This document shows, piece after piece, positions 1-7,491 of a stretch of 11,571 nucleotides of DNA. The notes under the pieces are model-generated. The model saw nothing but the letters and a program-made list of their open reading frames with translations, made no database searches and was not told where the DNA came from. A program made the translations under genes and the position numbers. How positions within the stretch are numbered: the stretch's first letter is position 1; each line of letters starts with the position of its first letter. The stretch covers positions 1 through 11,571 of the forward strand of contig JAURMN010000074.1 in NCBI GenBank assembly GCA_030830725.1. Reading direction: 5' to 3'. This DNA comes from Balneolales bacterium. Its GTDB lineage: Bacteria > Bacteroidota > Rhodothermia > Balneolales > Balneolaceae.

Positions 1-144
1 GAGGCTCATGTACAACCTGAAATACGTCAACCCGAATGGACGTTCACCATTGGGCTCTTTATTTTAGCTTCTTTGACTCTTTACTACGGGCTCGAACCTT
101 TACTTCCTGTTGATAGTCTATTTGAGTTGTTAAGCAGTTATTAA
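1..144 (+). CDS. C-terminal fragment of an integral membrane protein, possibly a complex I-type proton-channel subunit
   Basis: Frame 1 is open from the window edge to the TAA at 142-144 and gives the last 47 residues of a protein. The tail has a charged/polar stretch (EAHVQPEIRQPEW), then one hydrophobic helix (about residues 14-31, TIGLFILASLTLYYGLEP) and a short amphipathic end (LLPVDSLFELLSSY). One final helix followed by a short end is how NuoN/NuoM-type NADH-quinone oxidoreductase subunits usually finish, so that is my best guess, but no diagnostic motif is present. It is followed by a terminator-like hairpin, so it is probably the last gene of an upstream operon. That it is coding is fairly likely; the identity is weak. 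Confidence 0.6.
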   Translation, partial: EAHVQPEIRQPEWTFTIGLFILASLTLYYGLEPLLPVDSLFELLSSY

Positions 145-175
145 ACTGGATTAAATCCTTGTAAATAGTTGCTGC

Positions 176-212
176 AAAAGGGTGCCGGTTCACGGTCTTG
201 ACGCACCCTTTT
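176..212. terminator. Perfect 10-bp inverted repeat, likely (bidirectional) intrinsic terminator
   Basis: AAAAGGGTGC (176-185) pairs exactly with GCACCCTTTT (203-212) across a 17-base loop. The A4 and T4 ends give a run of U on whichever strand is transcribed. It lies 31 bases after the stop of the upstream fragment and before the rpsF promoter, which is where a terminator separating two operons would be. The T-run is only four bases, so efficiency is uncertain. Confidence 0.7.
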
Positions 213-227
213 CAATTCCTTCATTTC

Positions 228-256
228 TTGTCTCTGGTTGGATAAATTCCTATATT
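228..256 (+). promoter_or_regulatory. Predicted sigma70-type promoter of the rpsF operon
   Basis: TTGTCT (228-233) and TATATT (251-256) are separated by exactly 17 bases. The extended -10, TATATTAG, also comes close to the TAnnTTTG -7 element described in Bacteroidota. Transcription would begin near 263, giving a leader of about 93 bases before the S6 start codon. There is no other promoter-like match between the upstream terminator and rpsF. Confidence 0.6.
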
Positions 257-295
257 AGAAGTCTGTCTTAACTCGAGGGAGCTTGAGACTGTTTT

Positions 296-329
296 CATCG
301 TAAACCGATGCTGCACCGCAGTATCATCG
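296..329 (+). promoter_or_regulatory. Structured 5' leader of rpsF with two alternative hairpins; candidate S6:S18 autoregulatory site
   Basis: CGATG (306-310) can pair with CATCG upstream (296-300, 5-base loop) or with CATCG downstream (325-329). The downstream form is longer: CGATG+CTGC (306-314) pairs with GCAG (318-321) and CATCG (325-329), with an ACC loop and a TAT bulge (322-324), giving 9 bp. The loop region reads CACCGC. Autoregulatory rpsF leaders bound by the S6:S18 dimer are known in many bacteria and carry a conserved CCG next to a hairpin, so this element is a reasonable candidate. The family assignment is my inference; the pairing is seen directly. Confidence 0.45.
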
Positions 330-355
330 AAAACAACCATAGACCCATATTCCTA

Positions 356-733
356 ATGCATAATTATTACGAACTCACCTATATCCTTTCTCCTGTTCTG
401 GAAGAAGGTGCCGTTCAGACGCAGGTCGATCTTGTAAACAGCTGGATCGAGTCAAATGGCGGTAAAATTGATGAAGTAGATCAGTGGGGCCTCAAGAAGT
501 TTGCCACACCCATGGAGGGTAAATCCAATGGTTACTACATCAACATGTTTTTTACGGCTCCGTCCGACACCGTAAAAGTGATTGAGCGCAATATGAAAAT
601 CAATGACGAATTTATCCGTCATCTCACGCTCAAGTATGATGCGAAAATGAAGCGCTACCGAGAACTTCAGAAAAAAGGCGAAGTTCCATCTATCTTTGTA
701 GCAGAACCTGAAACTGTGGAGGAAGAATCATGA
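356..733 (+). CDS. rpsF: 30S ribosomal protein S6
   Basis: 125 residues. S6 binds S18 and sits on the platform of the small subunit. The N-terminus MHNYYELTYILSPVL is the typical beta-1 strand of S6 (YYELTYIL), followed by the helix/strand pattern of the ferredoxin-like fold. The segment DQWGLKKFATPMEGKSNGYY (about residues 43-62) matches the conserved 'WG.r.lAypI.k...GyY' core. The acidic tail (VAEPETVEEES) is also common in S6. An in-frame ATG lies upstream at 308, but it falls inside the leader hairpin and would add 16 non-homologous residues, so 356 is chosen. There is no Shine-Dalgarno before it, as is usual in Bacteroidota. The stop overlaps the rpsR start (ATGA). Confidence 0.96.
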   Translation: MHNYYELTYILSPVLEEGAVQTQVDLVNSWIESNGGKIDEVDQWGLKKFATPMEGKSNGYYINMFFTAPSDTVKVIERNMKINDEFIRHLTLKYDAKMKRYRELQKKGEVPSIFVAEPETVEEES

Positions 734-981
734 TTAAAAATCCGTCACATCCAAAAAAAGGGAATCTCAGAACCCGTGAGTGTCGTTTCACCAAAGCTGG
801 GATTGAATACATTGATTACAAACAGACGGAAACCCTTGAACGTTTTATTAACGACCAAGGTAAAATTCTTCCACGTCGAGTGACCGGTAACAGTGCGCAC
901 CATCAGCGCCAATTGGCCACCGCCGTCAAAAGAGCCCGTTTTATCGGACTTCTGCCATTTGTTGCAGAAAACGTTCGCTAA
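730..981 (+). CDS. rpsR: 30S ribosomal protein S18
   Basis: 83 residues, a normal length for S18. Recognised from the core YIDYKQTETLERFIND (residues about 27-42), GKILPRRVTGNSAHHQRQL (about 44-62) and TAVKRARFIGLLPF (about 64-77), which match the S18 signature 'IDYKd...L..fi.e.GKI.prR.tG....qr.l..aIkrAR.laLLPf'. The ATG shares four bases with the TGA of rpsF (ATGA), implying translational coupling, which fits the S6:S18 heterodimer. No ssb or priB gene lies between the two, unlike the arrangement in many proteobacteria and Firmicutes. Confidence 0.97.
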   Translation: MIKNPSHPKKGNLRTRECRFTKAGIEYIDYKQTETLERFINDQGKILPRRVTGNSAHHQRQLATAVKRARFIGLLPFVAENVR

Positions 982-1021
982 GACCTTCCGGTTTCTACTA
1001 ACAGCAGATATTCATTCTATC

Positions 1022-1471
1022 ATGAAAGTCATACTTACCGAAAGCATTCCTAATCTTGGCCATGAAGGCGATGTAGTCAATGTGAAGCCAGGTTACGGCC
1101 GGAATTTTCTGATTCCGCAATCGAAAGCCGTATTGGCTACAACGGGGGCACTCAAATCTCTTGAAAACCAGCGCGCAGCTATAGAGGCTCGTGCAGCCGA
1201 GGCCGTCGCTGCGGTTGGACAGCTCATCAAAAAAATTGAGAAACTTACGCTTAAATTCGAAGTGAAGGTTGGGGAAGAAGACCGAATTTTCGGTTCTATT
1301 ACCAATCGTAACATCGCAGATGCCCTGGCAGAAGAGGGGGTTGAAGTCGATCGCCGAAATATTACCTTAGCTGAAGAGATCAAAACCCTTGGAACTTACC
1401 AAGCTGTGATTGCACTTCTGGGGGATATGAAAGCAACCGTAAACTTTAATGTAGTCGAGGAAGAAGCGTAA
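1022..1471 (+). CDS. rplI: 50S ribosomal protein L9
   Basis: 149 residues, the usual L9 length. The N-terminal domain carries the family signature: MKVILTESIPNLGHEGDVV then NVKPGYGRNFLIPQ (residues 1-33). A long connecting helix follows (about 40-75, Ala/Glu/Lys-rich) and then the C-terminal rRNA-binding domain with GEEDRIFGSIT (about 86-96). The frame is open upstream to 893, but that start lies inside rpsR and adds unrelated residues. The ATG at 1022 begins exactly at the L9 consensus, 40 bases after the rpsR stop. It is the third gene of the rpsF-rpsR-rplI operon and is followed 16 bases later by dsbD. No Shine-Dalgarno is visible. Confidence 0.97.
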   Translation: MKVILTESIPNLGHEGDVVNVKPGYGRNFLIPQSKAVLATTGALKSLENQRAAIEARAAEAVAAVGQLIKKIEKLTLKFEVKVGEEDRIFGSITNRNIADALAEEGVEVDRRNITLAEEIKTLGTYQAVIALLGDMKATVNFNVVEEEA

Positions 1472-1487
1472 AAATCTTTCTCGTCGC

Positions 1488-3497
1488 ATGAAGACTATGA
1501 CCTTTAGGTCGCTCTTTAAACTTGTCGTGATTTTAACTGGGCTCTTCTTTTCGAGTAAAGGAAGAGCCCAGTTTTTAGATCCAGTGTCCTTTACTGTTGA
1601 TCAGCACCCTCCAAGTGTCCAAGCAGGTGAGCCTTTTGCGGTTCAAATTTCTGCAACAATAGAAGGAAAATGGCATCTCTATTCCATTCTAAACGCTCCT
1701 GACGCAGGTCCCTTTCCAACACAGTTTTTCATCGAATCCGAAGCCTTTTATCCCACGGATTATGCCCGTGAAAGTAAGGCCGTCATTGAGTTTGATCCCA
1801 ATTTTGAAACGGATCTTGGGTGGCATTCTAAATCCGCTCAATTTTCTTTGCAAATGGCTTTTGATCCGGATCTAAACGGGTTTGGCACCTCACAAGATGT
1901 TCGGGTTAGAGTTCGCTATCAAGCATGTGATGATGTTTCCTGTTTACCTCCAAAATCAAAAGAAGTTTCCTTTAGGATTGACATAATGGGCGCGCCCGAA
2001 ACTCCGATTCAGCGAGCTTCTGTATCACAATTTGTTGGAGAGCAGCCTGGAGAATATCGTGTAGATCCTGCCGAGATGACGGCTGCGATGGCTCAGATTC
2101 GACAACAAGAAATCCTGGGTAATCGTACGAATCTCGCAACGGAAGGAGTTTTTTCCTTTTTATGGATTGCTATTACAGCCGGATTTGCCGCTCTTCTCAC
2201 GCCTTGCGTCTTCCCAATGATTCCCCTTACCGTTTCGTTTTTCTCCAAACAAAGTGAGCAAAAGAAAGGAAATATTGTTCATCAAGCCCTGCTTTTTGGA
2301 GGCTCAGTCGTAATTACCTTTACCTTGATTGGGGCTCTTCTTTCTCTTTTGATTGGAGTTTCTGGTGCCAATCAATTTGCCTCCAATCCGTGGGTAAATC
2401 TGTTTATCGGCTTAACACTCGTCATATTTGGAATCAGTTTACTCGGATTTTTTGAACTTCGATTACCCTACCAGCTTACAAATTGGTTAAATCGTCAAAG
2501 CACGGAGAGTTCTGGCGTCCTAGGAATTCTGTTTATGTCGTTGACGATTAGTGCTGTTTCATTTTCTTGTACAGCACCTTTTGTAGGAGCTGTCTTGGCA
2601 GCAACAGCAGGAGGGGAGTGGTTTTATCCGATTCTTGGTATGATTGGGTTTTCGACCGCATTTGCGTCTCCTTTTGTCTTACTCGCTATTTTTCCAGACT
2701 GGTTGCAGTCTCTACCCAAAAGCGGGTCCTGGATGAATCTGGTTAAAGTAACCCTGGGATTCATCGAATTGGCGGCTGCGATCAAGTTTATTTCGAATGC
2801 CGATCTCGTATGGCAATGGGGATTGATCTCGCGTCCGTTTAGTATTGCGGCCTGGATGGCGCTCTTCTTACTCGCCTCATTTTACTTATTGGGTCTTTTT
2901 GTCTTGTCTGGAGAAAAACGTCCTGAATCAATTTCACCAGGCCGTGTAGTAGCAGCTTTCCCATTTCTATTACTAGTCGTTTACCTGATCCCTGGATTAA
3001 TGGGAGCTTCTCTGGGCATTTGGGATGCTTGGCTTCCACCTAAACAGGCTACGGATGTTAGCGTGGTGATGTCCGTACGAAGTGGACTCCAGGTCTCATC
3101 TGGTTCGGGTGTTTTAGATGAGGAAGCATGGTCTGAGAATTATGAGAAGAGTCTTGAAACAGCTCGCACAGAAAATATCCCGGTCTTTGTTGATTTTACC
3201 GGCTATACATGTACCAACTGCCGGGCTATGGAAACGAATGTATTTCCCTTACAGGAAGTTCAAGAGCGATTTTCTCAGTACGAATTAGTACGTTTATATA
3301 CCGATGACGGGATTACTGGCCCAGAATATCAACGACTTCAATTCGAACTGACAGGAACCGTTGCGCTGCCAACCTATGCCATTGTGGATCCACATAACGG
3401 GAACGTGCTTGAACTTCTGGTCGGATATGTCCAACCTGAAAAATTTATTTCCTTCCTGGATCGGGGCTTGCAGTCATACCAGCCCTCACAGAATTAA
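1488..3497 (+). CDS. dsbD: Thiol:disulfide interchange protein DsbD (full-length, three-domain)
   Basis: 669 residues. DsbD carries electrons from cytoplasmic thioredoxin across the inner membrane to periplasmic thiol proteins (disulfide isomerases, cytochrome c maturation). All three modules are present. A signal peptide (about 1-27, ending GRAQ) leads to the periplasmic alpha domain with its redox pair C147/C152 (CDDVSC). A multi-helix CcdA-like membrane domain (about 222-515) follows, with C240 in TPCVFPMIPL and C361 in SFSCTAPF, the two cysteines expected to form the transmembrane relay. A C-terminal thioredoxin-like gamma domain (about 545-669) has C575-T-N-C578 and the cis-proline loop VALPTY. 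All six active cysteines are there, so it should be functional. It starts 16 bases after rplI, so it is probably co-transcribed with the ribosomal genes. A second ATG at 1497 is an alternative start. Confidence 0.95.
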   Translation: MKTMTFRSLFKLVVILTGLFFSSKGRAQFLDPVSFTVDQHPPSVQAGEPFAVQISATIEGKWHLYSILNAPDAGPFPTQFFIESEAFYPTDYARESKAVIEFDPNFETDLGWHSKSAQFSLQMAFDPDLNGFGTSQDVRVRVRYQACDDVSCLPPKSKEVSFRIDIMGAPETPIQRASVSQFVGEQPGEYRVDPAEMTAAMAQIRQQEILGNRTNLATEGVFSFLWIAITAGFAALLTPCVFPMIPLTVSFFSKQSEQKKGNIVHQALLFGGSVVITFTLIGALLSLLIGVSGANQFASNPWVNLFIGLTLVIFGISLLGFFELRLPYQLTNWLNRQSTESSGVLGILFMSLTISAVSFSCTAPFVGAVLAATAGGEWFYPILGMIGFSTAFASPFVLLAIFPDWLQSLPKSGSWMNLVKVTLGFIELAAAIKFISNADLVWQWGLISRPFSIAAWMALFLLASFYLLGLFVLSGEKRPESISPGRVVAAFPFLLLVVYLIPGLMGASLGIWDAWLPPKQATDVSVVMSVRSGLQVSSGSGVLDEEAWSENYEKSLETARTENIPVFVDFTGYTCTNCRAMETNVFPLQEVQERFSQYELVRLYTDDGITGPEYQRLQFELTGTVALPTYAIVDPHNGNVLELLVGYVQPEKFISFLDRGLQSYQPSQN

Positions 3498-6400
3498 TCT
3501 GTGCATTCTGAATTTACCTTCAAGCCAATCATCTAACGTAATTGGATTCCTGATAGGGATCCTTCTTTTCTCGGCCGGATTTGTTCCGCAGGTTGAGGGT
3601 CGAATTTCATCCAGCACGCCAAAAATACCTATTGAGGCCTCGTTGTCGGACAATGCCGACTCGCTAAGAGTGTTCACGTTTGAGTTTCCATTTTCAGAAT
3701 CTGATTCCGTTCATCACATTGGTTTTTTCTTCCAGGTGGAAGCCATTGTTGTAACGTTGGGGGATAAGACTATTCCCGAGACTCTTTATTCTCTGGAAGT
3801 ATCCAAAGGACTTTTTTCGCTGAGCCCTGAACTTCGCGACGAATGGGCAAGATTCCAACATGAATCACTTTTAGAGTCGATGGAAAGTAAATCTTACGAT
3901 GATACTTTGTCATCGAAATCAATCCTCCTCACTCTACGTTTGCACATACACGCAATCGGCTATCAACCCCCAGTATTTACCGAAAGTCTTCCACAGTTAT
4001 TAATTCCGGATTCAGTGGCAATGGATAAACGCTATCGGAATTATACAGCTTCAGAATCAGCCACTCAATTACGTTCGAAAACAACTATCCGACAGTCCGG
4101 TTCGATTACTCGTGGATTTACCTTGGGTACAAATCAGGACCCTTACTTAAACAGTGCCCTCGATCTGCAACTGAGTGGTTACCTTACCGAAGAACTTCAA
4201 CTTCAGGCTACATTAACCGACCAAAATCTTCCTTTCCAAGCCGATGGTGCCACGCAGACGCTAAATGAGTTTGATCGGGTGCACATCGCACTGCGATCCC
4301 CTTTCGCTCAAATTGAGATGGGAGATGTCGATCTCAGTCTAGCAAATGGAACCTTTGGAGTTTTGAAAAGACGTGTACAAGGAGCTTCTGCCAACTGGTT
4401 AGCTGGTAATGAACGAACTATGGGAGTATCGACGGGTCTTTCCGTTCAAAGGGGTACGTTTCATTCAATTTTGATTCAACCTTTGATCGGTGTAAGAGGG
4501 CCATATTCCCTAGAGGGGGCTTATAACGAGCCATTTATCACAATTGTATCCGGATCTGAGCGGGTTTATCTGAATGGAGAATTGCTGACCAGAGGGGTAA
4601 ACCAGGACTATACGATCGATTATGGACTTGCTGAAATCGTGTTCACCGGAGACCGGTTTATGACTCCGGAAGACGATATTCAAGTGGAGTATCAATATTT
4701 AAACAGAGAGTATAGCCGAACCCTTTTTACAGCTTCTTCATCGGCATCCGAACTTCTTTCCGGACGAATGAAACTATCGGCTACCTACCTTAGAGAAGCA
4801 GATCAAAATGAATCAGCACGCACCGATTTACTTCGAATAAGTGGAGATATAGAAGAGGGGACAAGGGTTTCAGGTGCAGACTCGGTAGGATACTCACAGG
4901 ACTCGGATTACATTCGTTACACTCGTATCGATACACTTATTCAAGGAGAATCCATACCCATCTATCGGCACATCCCAGGCAGCTCAACCAATGCCTGGAG
5001 GGTGCGATTCAGTGAAGTAGGTCAGGGAAATGGGAGTTATCAACGTGCCATAGAGGCTGAAAACGGCTTAATTTATCAATGGGTGGGACAAGGTAGAGGG
5101 GCATATGAGCCGTTGGTGCCGTTGCAGGCCCCTCGTTCACACCAGCTTATGGTATTACATTCCCAAACCGCGCTTAATCCTAGTCTTACATTTCATGCTG
5201 AATGGGCTGTCAGTGATGTAGACTTAAACCGGTTTTCAGATTTGGATGATCAGGATAATGTGGATCATGCTTTGCGATTCAGAATGGTAACAGACTCCCT
5301 TCGTTTGGGATCTGTAGACCTTGATCTAGGGTGGACTACTCAACACTCAGGTTCTCGATTTGAAGCCTTTGAGCGGATCCGGGATACGGAGTTTAATACC
5401 TTCTGGGGAAGCAATTTAGATCTTCGAAAAAGTGGTCAGAAAGAATGGTTCAATCAATTAAATATGGCCGCCAGATTTCAAAATAATTGGCAAATCAGTG
5501 CATTGGGAGAAGGAATTCTATTGGGGGAGTATAATGGACTTCGGGCTCAAAGCAGGCTTACTCTAGGAAATTTTGGAACTATTGAGATTGCAAATTCGAC
5601 ACTTGAGTCGGCTGGAGCTGACCGGCGATTCGAAAGAAAAATTCATGAAGGGAGCTTACAGTATCCAATCCCGTTGTATCGGGCTGATTCTGACAAGGGA
5701 AACAATTTCAATGATCATGCATCGGTTTCAGGGGGACGAGAAGCCTTTGCGATACGGGTTACTCCTATGGTTTCTTGGATGCATGAAATACTGGACGATC
5801 GAACAATTTCGACAGATTTTATCGATCCGGCCAGTATGGACCTTATCCACTTTACCCCCGGTATTAAACTGACTATTCGAGACCTCGAATTATCCGGAAG
5901 CTATGGGTGGAAGGAGATCAAAAGGGGATATGAGGGGATTTTACGGGATGAATCTAATTCCACTATATTGGAAGCCGGGTTCACTTGGAAGCCCGTGGAT
6001 CGGTCCTTTTCAACCCAAACGACACTGGGAGTATTACAGCAATCAGTTGAGCCTGAATTTGATACGGCTAACCAACAAAGCCGTAGATTCAGAATGAAAT
6101 CTTCTTCACGATATGGACATGAAGAGAGAGGAGTCTCTGGATTTCTTACCCTGCAGATTTTTAGTGAGCAAAAACCCCTCTTTCAAGAGGCATTTGTGTT
6201 TACTGGTCCCGAAGTCGGTTCCTTTATCTGGGAGGATTTAAATGGAGACGGTGTGCAGCAGGTCGATGAGTTTTTCACTGAGATTGTAGAGGGAGAAGGG
6301 GTCTACTCACAGCAATTTATTCCTTCAAATAGCTTTGAGCCTGTTACAGATATGCAAGCGCAATGGCAACAACGTTTCGAGTTGTTTCATACAGAAAGGA

Positions 6401-7188
6401 ATCAGGAATGGAATATCGAATGGTTTTCGAATCTGTCATTGACGGAGACTTCCAATCGACGTGATCCCGCGGATTTATACAGATTGAAAATCTCAGCGTT
6501 TCAGAATCCGGAATCGACTCTGAATGGAAGAATTCGCGTACTTCAGGAACTCGTGGCCAGCCAGGGTAATGGATATGGTTCTCGATTCTCAGCCCGGGCA
6601 GAGATTACTCAATCCATGCAAAAAAGGGGTCTGGGGGTTGAGGATCGGAATGAGTTTGGGTTTTTTACCTTTGGGGAATGGAAACCGGGCAATCGTACGC
6701 GCTTCTCTCACGAAATAGGGTACACTGGGATTAATATCGTTCATGATCGACTGATAAATCGAAATCTGGATATACGAGGATGGCTGACCTCGCATCTCCT
6801 TCAAACCATGTGGAGTCGATCTTATCAGACCTTATTTCGATTCACGATTGAATCCAAAAAAGATTTCTTAGAATCTGTCAACCAAGAGATTACTCCGAAG
6901 GCATTCAGAACAGTGTTGCGTCTTGAGCAGCGATTTTTTGTATTTAGAACAGTAGAAGGGCAGGCGGATGTAGAATGGCGTAATGCCTTATTAAAGGGTG
7001 TCTCATCCACGTATTCGCAATATGAACTTACGGCTGGTACAGGTCAGGGGAATAGCTGGGTTTGGTCAGTTAGAGCAGAAGCCAAGTTGAATCAGACCAT
7101 GCGAGGAGGATTAAGGGTCAGTGGCAGATCTGGATTCAGTGGGGCAATCAGGCAAACAGCGGAGATAACGGTGCGGGCACTATTTTAA
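3427..7188 (+). CDS. Large outer-membrane beta-barrel protein of unknown function
   Basis: About 1253 residues if begun at the ATG at 3427. The protein is rich in alternating polar/hydrophobic strands with aromatic girdles and ends in TAEITVRALF, a C-terminal Phe strand typical of BAM-assembled barrels. A hydrophobic signal-like segment covers residues 37-58 (NVIGFLIGILLFSAGF). Recognisable blocks are YLNGELLTRG then DYTIDYG (about 380-400), FSEVGQGNGSY (about 528), DLNRFSDLDDQDN (about 599-611) and a calcium-loop-like D937-L-N-G-D-G...D947-E948. I recall similar blocks in large uncharacterised outer-membrane proteins of Balneolota, Ignavibacteria and Gemmatimonadota; no function is known to me. 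The mature part has no cysteine. The start is uncertain: no ATG, GTG or TTG lies in frame between the dsbD stop (3497) and the signal segment, so the gene either overlaps dsbD by 71 bases or uses a rare start such as ATT 3493 or CTG 3499. Confidence 0.88.
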   Translation: MSNLKNLFPSWIGACSHTSPHRINLCILNLPSSQSSNVIGFLIGILLFSAGFVPQVEGRISSSTPKIPIEASLSDNADSLRVFTFEFPFSESDSVHHIGFFFQVEAIVVTLGDKTIPETLYSLEVSKGLFSLSPELRDEWARFQHESLLESMESKSYDDTLSSKSILLTLRLHIHAIGYQPPVFTESLPQLLIPDSVAMDKRYRNYTASESATQLRSKTTIRQSGSITRGFTLGTNQDPYLNSALDLQLSGYLTEELQLQATLTDQNLPFQADGATQTLNEFDRVHIALRSPFAQIEMGDVDLSLANGTFGVLKRRVQGASANWLAGNERTMGVSTGLSVQRGTFHSILIQPLIGVRGPYSLEGAYNEPFITIVSGSERVYLNGELLTRGVNQDYTIDYGLAEIVFTGDRFMTPEDDIQVEYQYLNREYSRTLFTASSSASELLSGRMKLSATYLREADQNESARTDLLRISGDIEEGTRVSGADSVGYSQDSDYIRYTRIDTLIQGESIPIYRHIPGSSTNAWRVRFSEVGQGNGSYQRAIEAENGLIYQWVGQGRGAYEPLVPLQAPRSHQLMVLHSQTALNPSLTFHAEWAVSDVDLNRFSDLDDQDNVDHALRFRMVTDSLRLGSVDLDLGWTTQHSGSRFEAFERIRDTEFNTFWGSNLDLRKSGQKEWFNQLNMAARFQNNWQISALGEGILLGEYNGLRAQSRLTLGNFGTIEIANSTLESAGADRRFERKIHEGSLQYPIPLYRADSDKGNNFNDHASVSGGREAFAIRVTPMVSWMHEILDDRTISTDFIDPASMDLIHFTPGIKLTIRDLELSGSYGWKEIKRGYEGILRDESNSTILEAGFTWKPVDRSFSTQTTLGVLQQSVEPEFDTANQQSRRFRMKSSSRYGHEERGVSGFLTLQIFSEQKPLFQEAFVFTGPEVGSFIWEDLNGDGVQQVDEFFTEIVEGEGVYSQQFIPSNSFEPVTDMQAQWQQRFELFHTERNQEWNIEWFSNLSLTETSNRRDPADLYRLKISAFQNPESTLNGRIRVLQELVASQGNGYGSRFSARAEITQSMQKRGLGVEDRNEFGFFTFGEWKPGNRTRFSHEIGYTGINIVHDRLINRNLDIRGWLTSHLLQTMWSRSYQTLFRFTIESKKDFLESVNQEITPKAFRTVLRLEQRFFVFRTVEGQADVEWRNALLKGVSSTYSQYELTAGTGQGNSWVWSVRAEAKLNQTMRGGLRVSGRSGFSGAIRQTAEITVRALF

Positions 7189-7331
7189 AAAACTTGTCAA
7201 GGAATAGAGATACGATTCATCCGTCCGATGAATGAAAAAAATTTTTAAATAATTAACATTTCTTTAAGATCCTTCAAGGGTTCATTAAAACAGGCCAATA
7301 CCCTATTATTTATCTCTTTATCTCAGAGGTG

Positions 7332-7363
7332 AAACCTCACAACGGGGTTACGTGGTTTTTTTT
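7332..7363 (+). terminator. Candidate intrinsic terminator after the rpsF-barrel operon
   Basis: AAAC (7332-7335) plus CAC (7338-7340) pairs with GTGGTTT (7352-7358) with a two-base bulge, and eight T follow (7356-7363). An alternative hairpin AACCTC (7333-7338) / GGGGTT (7344-7349) ends six bases before the T-run. The stem is imperfect, so the T8 tract is the main evidence. It sits just upstream of the exbB promoter. Confidence 0.4.
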
Positions 7364-7376
7364 ACAAGACATCCCT

Positions 7377-7405
7377 TTGCTATTTACTTTGAATCGAAGT
7401 ATAAT
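7377..7405 (+). promoter_or_regulatory. Strong sigma70-type promoter of the exbB operon
   Basis: TTGCTA (7377-7382) and a perfect TATAAT (7400-7405) are spaced by exactly 17 bases. Transcription would begin near 7412, giving an exbB leader of about 80 bases. This is the best promoter match I see in the window and accounts for separate expression of the ExbB/ExbD operon. It fits the general sigma70 consensus rather than the TAnnTTTG type. Confidence 0.7.
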
Positions 7406-7431
7406 CAACGTTTAGCGTAAACAAACATCTG

Positions 7432-7441
7432 TATACGTATA
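7432..7441. promoter_or_regulatory. 10-bp perfect palindrome in the exbB leader, possible operator
   Basis: TATACGTATA is its own reverse complement and lies about 20 bases downstream of the predicted transcription start. That is a usual place for a repressor site. In AT-rich DNA a 10-bp palindrome can arise by chance, so this is only a candidate; I do not recognise a known regulator's consensus. Confidence 0.25.
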
Positions 7442-7480
7442 AATTTAGATTTCGTTACACTCTCATAACAAAAACTACCC

Positions 7481-7484
7481 GGAG
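7481..7484 (+). promoter_or_regulatory. Shine-Dalgarno of exbB
   Basis: GGAG lies seven bases before the exbB ATG. It is worth noting because most genes in this window (rpsF, rplI, dsbD) have no such site. It fixes the exbB start at 7492. Confidence 0.6.
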
Positions 7485-7491
7485 ATAACTT

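Larger units (their letters stand above)
7189..7491. other. Intergenic region between the barrel gene and exbB
   Basis: 303 AT-rich bases with no credible reading frame. From left to right it holds a 7-bp hairpin ATTCATC (7215-7221) / GATGAAT (7227-7233) followed by A7T5, which could be a weak terminator. Next come a hairpin with a T8 tract (7332-7363), a promoter (7377-7405), a 10-bp palindrome (7432-7441) and an exbB ribosome binding site (7481-7484). The layout (terminator, promoter, about 80-base leader) marks a boundary between two transcription units. Confidence 0.8.

Noticed and set aside
308..355. Upstream start of S6 at the ATG at 308
   Set aside because: The extra 16 residues do not resemble S6, and the codon is buried in the leader hairpin; the S6 consensus begins at 356.
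893..1021. Upstream start of L9 inside rpsR
   Set aside because: It would read 43 unrelated residues overlapping rpsR; the L9 consensus starts exactly at the ATG at 1022.
7215..7245. 7-bp hairpin followed by A7T5 as the main terminator of the barrel gene
   Set aside because: The T-run does not directly follow the stem and the stem is AT-rich; kept only as a weak possibility in the intergenic description.
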